From NCBI RefSeq assembly GCF_001441165.1, contig NZ_CP013126.1:2509551-2573550 (forward strand): a stretch of DNA of 64,000 nucleotides. Reading direction: 5' to 3'. The notes beneath the pieces were generated by a model. That model was not told the DNA's origin, made no database searches, and worked only from the letters and a program-made list of their open reading frames with translations. A program made the translations under genes and the position numbers. This stretch comes from Acidipropionibacterium acidipropionici (GTDB lineage: Bacteria; Actinomycetota; Actinomycetes; Propionibacteriales; Propionibacteriaceae). Positions 48,770-57,528 of this stretch are shown piece by piece (positions within the stretch are counted from its first letter, which is position 1; the number at the start of each line of letters is the position of its first letter).

Positions 48770-49693
48770 GTGTCCGACACGATGGATGATGAATCCCCGA
48801 TGATCCGCGTGCCTGCCGCCGGTAAGGAGACCATCGAGGCGGCGGAGCACGACATCGGTCCCACCGGGCGCCCGCTGCCCGCCATGCCCGATCCCGGGCC
48901 GGTGCCCCCGGGTGATCACCACGCCGTGGTCATCGCGATGTGCAACCAGAAGGGCGGGGTCGGCAAGACCACCACCACGATCAATCTGGGCGCCAGCCTC
49001 GCCGAGTTCGGCCGGAAGGTGCTGCTGGTGGACTTCGACCCGCAGGGATCGCTGTCAGTCGGTCTGGGCATCAACCCCCACACCCTGGAGACCAGCATCT
49101 ACAACCTGCTGCTGTCGGGGGATGAGTCCATCGAAGACGTCATCTGCGAGACGGTGATCAACGGCCTGGACCTGCTGCCGGCCAATATCGACCTGTCCGC
49201 GGCCGAGGTGCAGCTCGTCTCGGAGGTGGCCCGTGAGCAGAGCCTCAAGAGGGTCATCGACCCGGTCCGCGACGAGTACGACGTCATCCTCATCGACTGC
49301 GCGCCCTCCCTGGGGCTGCTCACCATCAACGCACTCACCGCCTCGGACTACGTCATCATGCCCCTGGAGTGCGAGTTCTTCGCGCTGCGCGGCATCGCCC
49401 TGCTCACCGACACCATCAAGAAGGTGCAGGACCGCCTCAATCCGGATCTGGAGGTGATGGGGATCCTCGGCACCATGTTCGACCCCCGCACCGTGCACGC
49501 CCGCGAGGTGATGGAGAGGGTGGTCCAGGCCTTCGGGGACACCGTCTTCCACACCGTCATCAAGCGCACCATCAAGTTCCCCGAGACGACGGTCGCCGGA
49601 GAGCCCATCACCACCTACGCACCGACCTCCCCGGGTGCCCAGGCCTACCGCGACCTCGCCAAGGAGGTGCTGTACCGATGCCACGCCGGGTGA
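48770..49693 (+). CDS. ParA/Soj-family ATPase (Rv1708-like)
   Basis: 307 residues from GTG 48770. After a 50-residue Pro-rich N-terminal extension comes the ParA fold: deviant Walker A CNQKGGVGKTTTTINLG, switch LLVDFDPQGSLSVGLG, Walker B IDCAPSLGLLTINAL. This is the second-type ParA found next to the scpAB-rluB cluster, not the oriC ParA. Here scpA and scpB are absent and a small RHH-like gene overlaps its 3' end by 16 bp, suggesting a functional pair. Confidence 0.9.
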   Translation: MSDTMDDESPMIRVPAAGKETIEAAEHDIGPTGRPLPAMPDPGPVPPGDHHAVVIAMCNQKGGVGKTTTTINLGASLAEFGRKVLLVDFDPQGSLSVGLGINPHTLETSIYNLLLSGDESIEDVICETVINGLDLLPANIDLSAAEVQLVSEVAREQSLKRVIDPVRDEYDVILIDCAPSLGLLTINALTASDYVIMPLECEFFALRGIALLTDTIKKVQDRLNPDLEVMGILGTMFDPRTVHAREVMERVVQAFGDTVFHTVIKRTIKFPETTVAGEPITTYAPTSPGAQAYRDLAKEVLYRCHAG

Positions 49694-50037
49694 GCCTTCC
49701 CGGTGCGGCCGAGCTGTTCCGGTCCACCGCCGCCACCACCACGGAGCACTACGAGGCCCGGCCCGAGCACGGCGTCTCCGCGGAGAGGAAGACCGACCGC
49801 CCCGCCTCGGCGCGCTCGCGCAGAAGCACCACCGGGCGGGTGCGTCACGACGAGAAGATCACCGTCTATGTGAGTACCGACGAGCTCCTGGCGCTGGAGA
49901 CCGCGCGCCTGCGACTGCGCTCCCACGGCATCTCGGCGGACCGCGGGCGGCTCGTCCGTGAGGCCATCGCCATCGCCCTGGCGGACCTCGAGTCCCAGCA
50001 GGGCGAATCGGCACTGGTCGCCCGGCTCACCGACTGA
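49678..50037 (+). CDS. Small ribbon-helix-helix-like protein
   Basis: 119 residues, family not recognised. Residues 1-55 are basic and disordered-looking (SAERKTDRPASARSRRS). The C-terminal 60 residues have a strand KITVYVSTDE and two helices LLALETARLRLRSH and RGRLVREAIAIALADLESQQ, the pattern of ribbon-helix-helix DNA-binding proteins. It overlaps the ParA-like gene by 16 bp, so a ParA-partner (ParB/CopG-like) role is plausible but inferred. Confidence 0.65.
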   Translation: MPRRVSLPGAAELFRSTAATTTEHYEARPEHGVSAERKTDRPASARSRRSTTGRVRHDEKITVYVSTDELLALETARLRLRSHGISADRGRLVREAIAIALADLESQQGESALVARLTD

Positions 50038-50065
50038 CCCCGACCATCCAGCACAGGAGAACATC

Positions 50066-50809
50066 ATGAGTGACCAGGACCACGAGGGAATCAGACTGCA
50101 GAAGGTACTGGCCCAGGCGGGAGTGGCCTCCCGCCGCGCCGCCGAGGAGATGATCGCCGGGGGGCGGGTCGAGGTGAACGGCGAACTGGTGATCCACCAG
50201 GGCCGGCGGGTCGATCCGGAGCACGACGAGATCCGGGTCGACGGGTCTCGCATCCCCACCGCCCGGCGCCACGTCTACTACGTCCTCAACAAGCCCCGCG
50301 GCGTCGTCTCGACGATGGAGGATCCCGAGGGCCGGCCCTGCCTGGCCGATCTGGAGGGCATCCCGCGCCATGAGCGCCTCTTCCACGTGGGTCGGCTGGA
50401 CACCGAGACCGAGGGGCTCATCCTGCTCACCAATGACGGGGAGTTCGGCCACCGGCTGTCCCACCCCTCGTACAAGGTGCTCAAGACCTACCTGGCCGAC
50501 GTCGAGGGCCGCATCGACGCGAAGGTGATGCGCCGCCTCGAGAAGGGCCTCACCCTGGATGACGGGCCGGTGCGCCCCGACAAGGTGCGCCTGGTCCAGG
50601 CCACCGACGAGCACTCACTGGTGGAGATCAGCCTCCACGAGGGCCGCAACCGGATCGTCCGCCGGATGATGGACTCGGTGGCGCACCCGGTGAGGCGGCT
50701 GTCGCGCACCGCCATCGGGCCGGTGCGGGTGGGCCGCCTGGGCGTCGGGGACCTGCGCCCCCTGACCCGTGAGGAGCTGGGCAAACTCTACGATCTGGTG
50801 GGCCTGTGA
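50066..50809 (+). CDS. rluB: Ribosomal large-subunit pseudouridine synthase (RluB type)
   Basis: Isomerises uridine in 23S rRNA. 247 residues from ATG 50066 (CAGGAGA upstream). The N-terminal S4 domain (LQKVLAQAGVASRRAAEEMI) is followed by the RsuA-family catalytic motif GRLDTETEGLILLTNDG with its Asp, and EGRNRIVRRMMDS near the end. Position after the ParA-like gene matches Rv1711. Confidence 0.93.
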   Translation: MSDQDHEGIRLQKVLAQAGVASRRAAEEMIAGGRVEVNGELVIHQGRRVDPEHDEIRVDGSRIPTARRHVYYVLNKPRGVVSTMEDPEGRPCLADLEGIPRHERLFHVGRLDTETEGLILLTNDGEFGHRLSHPSYKVLKTYLADVEGRIDAKVMRRLEKGLTLDDGPVRPDKVRLVQATDEHSLVEISLHEGRNRIVRRMMDSVAHPVRRLSRTAIGPVRVGRLGVGDLRPLTREELGKLYDLVGL

Positions 50810-50876
50810 GGGGCCCTGTGGTGATCGGAGACCCACCGGTGGGCATCGCTGCGGACCTCTCGGGTAACCTGCCCAC

Positions 50877-51941
50877 GTGATCTCTCGACATTCCAGAACC
50901 CGCCGGGCAGCGGGGCTCACCGCGGCCCTGTGCGCGGCTGCGCTGACCCTGACTGCCTGCGGATCCGACGACTCGTCGTCGGGGAAGTCCAGCCCGTCGT
51001 CGTCATCGACGAGTCCGGCGGTCAGCGCCTCCGTCACGCCGAGCGGATCGGCGAGCGCCTCGGCGACCCCTTCGGCCAGCCCGACGAAGGCGGCGAAGAC
51101 GATCACGAACCTCGACGCCGTCAGCGTCACCGGCAATCCCGGCAAGTCGCCCACCGTGAAGGCCGACTGGCCGATCAAGATCGCCAAGACCACCTCCAAG
51201 GTCCTCAATCCCGGCACCGGGCGCACCGTCGACTCCAGTGCCACGGTCAATGTGAACTATGTGGGTATCAACGCCCGCACCGGCAAGTCCTTCGACTCGA
51301 GCTTCACCCGCGGCAAGGCCACGAGCTTCTCCCTCGATCAGGTGGTCGCCGGCTTCAAGAAGGGTCTGGCCGGCAAGAAGGTCGGCGACCGGGTGCTCAT
51401 CATGATGCCCGGCACCGACGCCTACGACTCCCAGGGGGGAGCCTCGCAGGTCGGGATCAACAAGGGCGACTCGCTGATCTTCGTGGTCGAGATCAAGGAC
51501 GTCGCCTACAAGACCGCTGAGGGCACCGCCGTCACCCCGCCCGCCGGGCTGCCGACTGTCACCGTGAAGAACAATGTGCCCGATGTGAAGATCGGCGACG
51601 CCAAGAAGCCGTCCTCCCTGGTCACCCAGCCCCTCATCAAGGGGGCGGGCCGCAAGGTCACCGCGAAGGACACCATCCAGGTCAAGTACCGCACCTGGAG
51701 CTGGTCCGACGACGAGCTCATCGAGGACGGCTATGACGGCAGCGGCGTCTCCGGTCAGATGTCGGGGGTCATCGAGGGTTGGAAGAAGGGCCTGGTGGGT
51801 CAGACCGTCGGCTCCCGTGTGATGCTCGTCGTGCCGCCGTCCATGGCCTACCCGAAGGGCAACGCGACGCCGACGATCGCCAAGGGCGAGACCCTCGTCT
51901 ACGTCATCGACATCCTGTTCGCCGACGAGGCGTCCAGCTGA
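50877..51941 (+). CDS. Secreted lipoprotein with two FKBP-type PPIase domains
   Basis: 354 residues from GTG 50877. The signal peptide ends in lipobox LTAC (Cys about 28), and a Ser/Thr/Pro-rich linker covers residues 30-72. Two FKBP domains follow: the first at about 115-208 (VNVNYVGINARTGKSFDSSF, VVAGFKKGLAGKKVGDRVLI), the second at about 255-350 (VIEGWKKGLVGQTVGSRVML, PPSMAYP). It probably helps fold exported proteins at the cell surface. A hairpin 59 bp after the stop, inside the convergent gluQ, may terminate it. Confidence 0.9.
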   Translation: MISRHSRTRRAAGLTAALCAAALTLTACGSDDSSSGKSSPSSSSTSPAVSASVTPSGSASASATPSASPTKAAKTITNLDAVSVTGNPGKSPTVKADWPIKIAKTTSKVLNPGTGRTVDSSATVNVNYVGINARTGKSFDSSFTRGKATSFSLDQVVAGFKKGLAGKKVGDRVLIMMPGTDAYDSQGGASQVGINKGDSLIFVVEIKDVAYKTAEGTAVTPPAGLPTVTVKNNVPDVKIGDAKKPSSLVTQPLIKGAGRKVTAKDTIQVKYRTWSWSDDELIEDGYDGSGVSGQMSGVIEGWKKGLVGQTVGSRVMLVVPPSMAYPKGNATPTIAKGETLVYVIDILFADEASS

Positions 51942-52947
51942 TCGAGGATCCCTCGACCAGGATCTCCACATCGGACCACCATCCCGGACGGTCCTCTCCG
52001 ATCGGCCCCGCATCCAGGTGATGCGGGGCCGATCCCGTCCCCGCCGTCGGTGGCGGGGCGAGGGCGGCGTCGATCCCGTCCCCGCCGGCCAGCAGCTCCG
52101 GGAGCTCGCCGACCGGCGGCAGCCCCAGCGACGACGTCAGCAGTCGGCGGATCTCCTTGATCCCGATCCCGCGGCCGATCAGCTCCGAGAGCCCGAGCGC
52201 GCCGCCGCTCTTCGACAGCCTCCGGCCGCCCGGGCCGCTGACCAGGCCGGTGTGCGCGTACACCGGCTCCGGGAGCCCGAGCAGGGAGGCGATCATCGCC
52301 TGCCGGGGAGCCGAGGTCCACAGGTCGCGGGCGCGCACCACCTGATCGACCCCCTGCAGCCCGTCATCGACGACCACCGCCAGGTTGTAGGCGGGGGTGC
52401 CGTCATTGCGGCGCAGCACCGTGTCGTCGACCATTCCGGACGACCGGCCGCGCGCCAGATCGGTGACGGTCCACTGTTGGGCCCCCGAGCGCAGCCTGGT
52501 GGCCGGAGGTCGGGTCTGCCCCCGGATACGGCGCTGCGACGCCGACAGGTTCCTGCAGGTGCCCGGGTAGGGCCGCCAGCCCGCGGAGTTGGGGGCGGTG
52601 GAGGCGGCGGCGATCTCCCGGCGGGTGCAGAAGCAGGGGTAGGTGTCCAGCCGGTTGATCATCTCGCGGTAGACCTGAAGGCGATCCGACTGCCGCAGCA
52701 CGGGCCCGTCCCAGTCGATCCCCAGGGCCTCCAGATCCCGCAGTTGCCGCTCGGCGATGTCCCCCGCGGCCCGGACCCTGGCCTGGTCGAGATCCTCCAC
52801 GCGCACCACGAATCCGCGGCCGCTGCGCCGCGCCAGCAACCACGCCGCCACCGCGGTGCGCAGATTGCCCAGGTGGAGGGCCGAGGTGGGGGAGGGGGCG
52901 AAACGGCCGCACCAGGTCCGGCCGGCGGTCCCCGACGCGATGTCCAT
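51904..52947 (-). CDS. gluQ: Glutamyl-Q tRNA(Asp) synthetase-like protein
   Basis: Truncated glutamyl-tRNA synthetase paralogue that glutamylates queuosine in tRNA(Asp). 347 residues from ATG 52947 (MDIASGTAGRTWCGRF). The HIGH-type motif is APSPTSALHLGN and the KMSKS-type motif GGRRLSKSGG; the CFC and later GTC cysteines match the zinc site between them. No anticodon-binding domain is present, as expected for GluQRS. The 3' end overlaps the convergent FKBP gene by 38 bp. Confidence 0.88.
   Translation of the reverse strand: MDIASGTAGRTWCGRFAPSPTSALHLGNLRTAVAAWLLARRSGRGFVVRVEDLDQARVRAAGDIAERQLRDLEALGIDWDGPVLRQSDRLQVYREMINRLDTYPCFCTRREIAAASTAPNSAGWRPYPGTCRNLSASQRRIRGQTRPPATRLRSGAQQWTVTDLARGRSSGMVDDTVLRRNDGTPAYNLAVVVDDGLQGVDQVVRARDLWTSAPRQAMIASLLGLPEPVYAHTGLVSGPGGRRLSKSGGALGLSELIGRGIGIKEIRRLLTSSLGLPPVGELPELLAGGDGIDAALAPPPTAGTGSAPHHLDAGPIGEDRPGWWSDVEILVEGSSISWTPRRRTGCR
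52000..52034 (+). terminator. Hairpin inside the gluQ 3' end
   Basis: A perfect 14-bp stem (52000-52013 with 52021-52034) lies 59 bp after the FKBP stop but within the coding region of the convergent gluQ. It lacks a U-tract. Likely it limits read-through from the FKBP gene into antisense of gluQ. Confidence 0.5.
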
Positions 52948-53030
52948 GGGCGTCACTGTAGGAGACGGCGCCGGACACCGGCGTCGCAGGGCAGTAGGCT
53001 TCGGAAGGCGGCAACTCACGGGAGGTGCAC

Positions 53031-54023
53031 ATGTCGTCACGTCGCTCAGAACGCCTGGTCAATCTCGTCATCGCACTGCTGGTGACCGACCGTCCGCTCA
53101 CCCGGGCCGAGTTGCGCGAGACCATCGAGGAGTACCGCGGGAAGTCCGACCAGGCCTTCGAGCGCACCTTCGAGCGCGACAAGGATGAGCTGCGCGCCCA
53201 GGGCATCGACGTGCGCGCCGTCACCATCGACAGCTACTTCGGCGACGAGACCGGCTACCGGATCCCCCGCTCGGCCTTCGAGCTGCCCCCGGTCCAGTTC
53301 AGCCAGGCCGAGGCCGACGCCCTGGCGATGGCCGCGAGGGTCTGGCGCGACCAGATGCTCGACGAGTCCTCCTCGGCGGCACTGGTGAAGCTGCGGGCCG
53401 CGGGCGTCGAGCCCGACACCGAGGCCGGCATCTCCACGACCGTCTCCTCGGGGGCCGGGGAGCCCAGCCTTCCGGAACTGTGGCGGGCCACCCTCTCGGC
53501 CACTCCGGTGAGCTTCTCCTACCGGGACCAGGCCTGGCGTCACGTGGAACCGTGGCGGCTGGTGATGCGCCGAGGGCACTGGTATCTGCTGGGGCACGAC
53601 CGCGACCGCGACGACGCCCGGATCTTCAGGCTCTCGCGGATCACCTCCGAGGTCCGTGACGACGGCCCGGAGGGGTCGGTGCACCGTCCCGAGCCCCGAA
53701 CCGTCCAGGGACACCTGAGCCGCCTCGAGCCGCCGGCCGCCGCACCCGTCACAGCGACCGTCGCTCACGACCCGGCATGCCGCCTGGCGGGCGCGGTCCC
53801 CGCTGGCCAGGACGCCCCTGCTGGCCCGGTGGCGGAACTGGACGTCCCCGAGGGATATGTCACCGAGCAGGTCACCTTCCCCGGGACCGACGCCCTCGTC
53901 CACGAGGTGCTGCGGGCCGGCGGCCGAGCGGTCCTGCTGGGGCCGCCCGAGGCCCGCGACGAACTGGCGGCCCGCCTGACGGCGGTCGCCGGGCGCTCCT
54001 GGACCAGGGAGGTCGTCCGATGA
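53031..54023 (+). CDS. pafB: WYL-domain regulator PafB
   Basis: 330 residues. With PafC it forms the activator of the LexA-independent DNA damage response described in mycobacteria. Residues 1-75 form a winged helix (NLVIALLVTDRPLTRAELRE), and the WYL domain is visible at VEPWRLVMRRGHWYLLGHDR. ATG 53031 follows GGGAGG; a GTG at 53025 is possible. The stop overlaps pafC (ATGA). Confidence 0.9.
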   Translation: MSSRRSERLVNLVIALLVTDRPLTRAELRETIEEYRGKSDQAFERTFERDKDELRAQGIDVRAVTIDSYFGDETGYRIPRSAFELPPVQFSQAEADALAMAARVWRDQMLDESSSAALVKLRAAGVEPDTEAGISTTVSSGAGEPSLPELWRATLSATPVSFSYRDQAWRHVEPWRLVMRRGHWYLLGHDRDRDDARIFRLSRITSEVRDDGPEGSVHRPEPRTVQGHLSRLEPPAAAPVTATVAHDPACRLAGAVPAGQDAPAGPVAELDVPEGYVTEQVTFPGTDALVHEVLRAGGRAVLLGPPEARDELAARLTAVAGRSWTREVVR

Positions 54024-54982
54024 GCGGATCCCATGACGAGGTGGCCCGGCTGCTCTCCCTGGTGCCCTACTTGCGGGCGCATCCGGGGGTCGCGATCTCC
54101 AAGGCCGCCGAGGACTTCCAGGTGCCCGAGGCGCGCATCGTGCGCGATCTCAAGACCCTGTGGATGTGCGGGCTTCCGGGAGGACTGCCCGACGACCTCA
54201 TCGACGTCGACATGGACGCGGTCGACAATGAGGGCACCATCACCATCGGCAATGCCGACGCCCTGCCCCGGCCGATGAGGTTGACCCCCGACGAGGCGTG
54301 GTCCCTGCTGGCCGCCCTGCAGCTGGTGGCCGACCTCGCCGACCCCGCGGTGCGCCCTGCGGTGGAGTCCGCGGCCCGCAAGCTGCGGGAGGTGGGGCCG
54401 CAGTTCGGCCCCGACCCGGTCGAGGCCACCGCCGACGCCGGCGCGGACCCCAGACGCGACTGGTTCGCCCGGGCCGCCGCCAAGGGGTGGCGGGTCCGCC
54501 TGCGCCACCGCCGCCAGGACGCCGATGAGACCACCAGCCCGGTGGTCGACCCGGTGCGGGTGGAGGTGCGCGAGGGACGCAGCTATCTGCTCGGATGGTC
54601 CCTGGACCGCCGGGCGTGGCGCACCTGGAGGCTCGACCGGATCGAGCGTGCCGACCGTGTGGGCGACGCCGTCGACCACGGGGAGCCGCCGGAGTCGGTC
54701 GAATGGTTCGGCACCGTGCCGGCCTCCGATGAGGTGACCCTCACCCTCGCCCCGTCGGCGGGGTGGGTCGCCGAGTACCACCCGACCCGGCGCGTCGAAC
54801 GGACCGCCGAGGGCCTGAAGGTCACCTTCGCCGTGGCCTCCCGCGCCTGGCTGGCCGACCTGCTCATCGGGCTGGGGCCCGACGTCCTGGAGGTCGATCC
54901 GCCTGCCGCGGCCGACGACGCCGTGGGCGCCCTGCGCGACGCGGCACGCGTCAACGGTCTCGGGGTGCCGGGATGGGACTGA
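54020..54982 (+). CDS. pafC: WYL-domain regulator PafC
   Basis: 320 residues, partner of PafB. The winged helix is HDEVARLLSLVPYLRAHPGV, and the WYL-type core is VEVREGRSYLLGWSLDRRAW, with Ser in place of Trp of the WYL triad. C-terminal WCX domain ends VNGLGVPGWD. Overlaps pafB by 4 bp and the next small gene by 10 bp. Confidence 0.9.
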   Translation: MSGSHDEVARLLSLVPYLRAHPGVAISKAAEDFQVPEARIVRDLKTLWMCGLPGGLPDDLIDVDMDAVDNEGTITIGNADALPRPMRLTPDEAWSLLAALQLVADLADPAVRPAVESAARKLREVGPQFGPDPVEATADAGADPRRDWFARAAAKGWRVRLRHRRQDADETTSPVVDPVRVEVREGRSYLLGWSLDRRAWRTWRLDRIERADRVGDAVDHGEPPESVEWFGTVPASDEVTLTLAPSAGWVAEYHPTRRVERTAEGLKVTFAVASRAWLADLLIGLGPDVLEVDPPAAADDAVGALRDAARVNGLGVPGWD

Positions 54983-55188
54983 TGTGGCTGTGGGTGCTCA
55001 TCGCGGCGGTGCTTTGCGGCCTGGCGCTGACCATCTGGGGGCTGTGGTGGCTGTGGTGCAAGGTGGCCGGGATCGGTGAGCGGCTCGAGGGCCTTCTGGG
55101 GCGCCTCGACGAGCTGGCCGGCATCGTCGAGGGGATCGATCCGGACCGCCTGGACGGCCCTGTCGGGCATGCCTCCGACAAGGCCTGA
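54973..55188 (+). CDS. Small single-TM protein
   Basis: 71 residues overlapping the 3' end of pafC. One strong hydrophobic segment near the N-terminus (LWVLIAAVLCGLALTIWGLW, residues 6-25) is followed by a short amphipathic/coiled helix ERLEGLLGRLDELAGIVEGI. Conserved position between pafC and tatA suggests a real gene; function unknown. Confidence 0.65.
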   Translation: MGLMWLWVLIAAVLCGLALTIWGLWWLWCKVAGIGERLEGLLGRLDELAGIVEGIDPDRLDGPVGHASDKA

Positions 55189-55306
55189 TCGAGGTCGGAG
55201 GCGGTCGGGGAGGGCGTGGACGCCGTGGTAGCCTGATGGGCGACGCCGGACTGCGGAGAAGGTCTCGCAGACGACCGGTCGCGTCATACTTGAAAGGTTG
55301 TCGGCC

Positions 55307-55546
55307 ATGGCCCTGCAGCTCATGCTCATTCCCACCGAGATGGGAATCCTCATCCTGGTCATCGTGGCCCTCGTGCTCTTCGGTGGCTCCCGTATCGCCG
55401 GCGTCGGCAAGGGTGCCGGTCGCGCCATCCGCGAGTTCAAGGAGGAGACCGCCGGGCTCAAGGAGGTCGACAAGAAGAAGGCCGAGGACGCCGCGAAGGC
55501 CGAGTCCGAGGACAAGACCGAGACCGAGGCGAAGCCCTCTGAGTGA
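55307..55546 (+). CDS. tatA: Sec-independent translocase protein TatA
   Basis: 79 residues. N-terminal TM (GILILVIVALVLFGG) then the hinge Gly and amphipathic helix GAGRAIREFKEETAG, and an acidic/basic tail. ATG 55307 is preferred over TTG 55298. tatC follows directly; together they export folded proteins, including the twin-arginine lipoproteins of the sugar importers in this window. Confidence 0.93.
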   Translation: MALQLMLIPTEMGILILVIVALVLFGGSRIAGVGKGAGRAIREFKEETAGLKEVDKKKAEDAAKAESEDKTETEAKPSE

Positions 55547-55587
55547 GTCTCGCGGACGCGAACTCACAGCGGGGTCAGGAATCCACC

Positions 55588-56535
55588 ATGACCGTTGAGT
55601 CCGGGAAGGGTCTCGACACCGACAAGGACGTCGAGTCCGGCAAGGACGTCGAGTCCGGCAAGGACGTCGAGTCCGGCGAACCGGCGGCCGCGCAGCGCCG
55701 CCGGATGCTGGACGGGTTCCGCCCGCCCAAGGGTGGCGAGGGCGGCACCATGTCGCTGGTGGACCACCTCAAGGAACTCAGATACCGGGTCGTCGTCTCC
55801 CTGGTGGCCGTCGTCATCACCAGCTCCGTGGCATTCGCCTTCTACCGGCCTCTCGTCGAGTTCGTGATGTGGCCCTACCACCAGGCCAGCGCGGCGATCC
55901 TCGCCAAGAACCCGCAGGCCCAGCTGCAGGTCGTCAACACCGGCGTGGTGGCCCCCTTCATGCTGAACCTGAGGGTCGCCATGGTGGTCGGCCTCATCGC
56001 AGCCTGCCCCATCTGGCTCTACCAGCTGTGGGCCTTCATCGTCCCCGGCCTGATCGCCAACGAGAAGCGCTGGGCGGTCCGCTTCCTGGGCGCCTCCATC
56101 CCGCTCTTCCTGGCGGGCGCGGCACTGGGCTACTGGGTGATGCCCAAGGGCATCTCCATGATGCTGAGCTTCACCCCCAACGGGATGGGCATCACCAACC
56201 TGCTGGACATGAACGCCTTCCTCGGCCTGGAACTGCGTCTCGTCCTGCTGTTCGGCGTGAGCTTCCTGCTGCCGGTGGTCCTGGTGATCCTCAACATGGT
56301 CGGCGTTCTCAAGGCCCAGCAGCTGGCCGCGGCCCGCAAATGGGCCATCTTCGGCTTCTTCGTCCTGGGTGCCTTCGCCAATCCGTCGGGCGACCCCATC
56401 TCGATGTGCGCCCTGGCCGTCCCCCTGACGCTGATGTACATCGTCGCCGAGTTCATCTGCCGGGCCCACGACAAGAACCACCCCGTCGACTCGATGGGCA
56501 TCGATCCGGACGAGTTCAAGATCGACGTCGAGTGA
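55588..56535 (+). CDS. tatC: Sec-independent translocase protein TatC
   Basis: Six-TM receptor for twin-arginine signal peptides, 315 residues from ATG 55588; an in-frame GTG at 55543 that overlaps the tatA stop is an alternative. Family signature MSLVDHLKELRYRVVVSL and FYRPLVEFVMWP are intact. The N-terminal cytoplasmic tail carries a threefold hexapeptide repeat KDVESG encoded by three identical 18-bp units (55624-55677). The stop overlaps the next gene. Confidence 0.95.
   Translation: MTVESGKGLDTDKDVESGKDVESGKDVESGEPAAAQRRRMLDGFRPPKGGEGGTMSLVDHLKELRYRVVVSLVAVVITSSVAFAFYRPLVEFVMWPYHQASAAILAKNPQAQLQVVNTGVVAPFMLNLRVAMVVGLIAACPIWLYQLWAFIVPGLIANEKRWAVRFLGASIPLFLAGAALGYWVMPKGISMMLSFTPNGMGITNLLDMNAFLGLELRLVLLFGVSFLLPVVLVILNMVGVLKAQQLAAARKWAIFGFFVLGAFANPSGDPISMCALAVPLTLMYIVAEFICRAHDKNHPVDSMGIDPDEFKIDVE
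55624..55677. repeat. Three 18-bp tandem repeats in tatC
   Basis: AAGGACGTCGAGTCCGGC occurs three times without a mismatch and encodes KDVESG each time. A partial unit precedes and follows. Perfect identity at DNA level suggests recent expansion. Confidence 0.9.
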
Positions 56536-57518
56536 CGCGGACAGGTGACCGGCCCTCCCGACTCACCCTGATCGCCAATCCCGCGGCCGGCGGCGGGCTG
56601 GGACGCCGGCTCGCCGAGGGAGTCGCCGGACGGCTGTCGGCCCTCATGCCCGACACACGCATCCGCACTCTCCTCAGCCGCTCCTGGGCCGACGCAGAGG
56701 CACGTCTGGCCGAGGAGGTCGGGCAGTCCCTCGAGGACCCGGACCCCGGATCGCGGGCCGTGGTCGTGATGGGCGGCGACGGGATGGCGCACCTGGGGCT
56801 CAACGCGGTCGCCGGAACCCCGGTCGGGCTGGGTGTGATCCCGGCCGGGACCGGCAACGACTTCTGCCGGGGCACCGGGCTCCCCGGTCGCATCGGGGCG
56901 GCCGTCGCGGCCATCGCCTCCGGGCGGAGCGGAACCGTCGACCTGGCCCGGGTCACCGGCCTGGTGCGCACCGCCGATGGCCTGGCGGAGGGCTCGCGGT
57001 GGGTCGGATCGGTCGTCTCGACCGGATACGACGCCCGCGTCAACCACGGGGCCAACGAGCTGAGGCTGCGGCTGGGATCGCTGTCCTACGCCTACGTGGC
57101 GCTGCGGGAGTTGTCGCGGTTCGCGCCGCTGCACTACCGCATCGAGACCGACGGGCGGGTCCGCGAGCTGGACGCCATGCTCATCGCGGTCGGCAATGCC
57201 GGCTGGATCGGGGGAGGCATGCAGATCTGCCCCGGGGCCGACGTCACCGACGGACGCCTGGACCTGACGATCATTCACCCGTGCAGCCGGGGCACCCTCG
57301 TGAGGGCTCTCGGATCGGTCTACACCGGCGGATTCGTCCGGCTGTCGATCGTGGAACGACTGCGCGCCCGCAGCGTCACCGTCGACGGGGAGGGCCTCGT
57401 CGCGATGGCGGACGGAGAGGATCTGGGCCGGGTGCCGCTGCGCATCGAGTGCGTTCCCGGAGCCCTGAACCTGCTGGGCGCCGGTGCGCGTCCACAGCAT
57501 CGGGGGCCGACGCACTAG
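56532..57518 (+). CDS. Diacylglycerol/lipid kinase (DgkB/YegS family)
   Basis: 328 residues from GTG 56532, overlapping tatC (GTGA). The DAGK catalytic domain shows LIANPAAGGGLGRRLAEGV, nucleotide-binding VVVMGGDGMAHLGLNAVAG and VIPAGTGNDFCRGTGLP; C-terminal half GNAGWIGGGMQICPGADVTD. Likely phosphorylates diacylglycerol or a related lipid in phospholipid turnover. The same position (between tatC and helY) is seen in mycobacteria-like gene orders. Confidence 0.88.
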   Translation: MTRTGDRPSRLTLIANPAAGGGLGRRLAEGVAGRLSALMPDTRIRTLLSRSWADAEARLAEEVGQSLEDPDPGSRAVVVMGGDGMAHLGLNAVAGTPVGLGVIPAGTGNDFCRGTGLPGRIGAAVAAIASGRSGTVDLARVTGLVRTADGLAEGSRWVGSVVSTGYDARVNHGANELRLRLGSLSYAYVALRELSRFAPLHYRIETDGRVRELDAMLIAVGNAGWIGGGMQICPGADVTDGRLDLTIIHPCSRGTLVRALGSVYTGGFVRLSIVERLRARSVTVDGEGLVAMADGEDLGRVPLRIECVPGALNLLGAGARPQHRGPTH

Positions 57519-57528
57519 TCTGGCCGAT

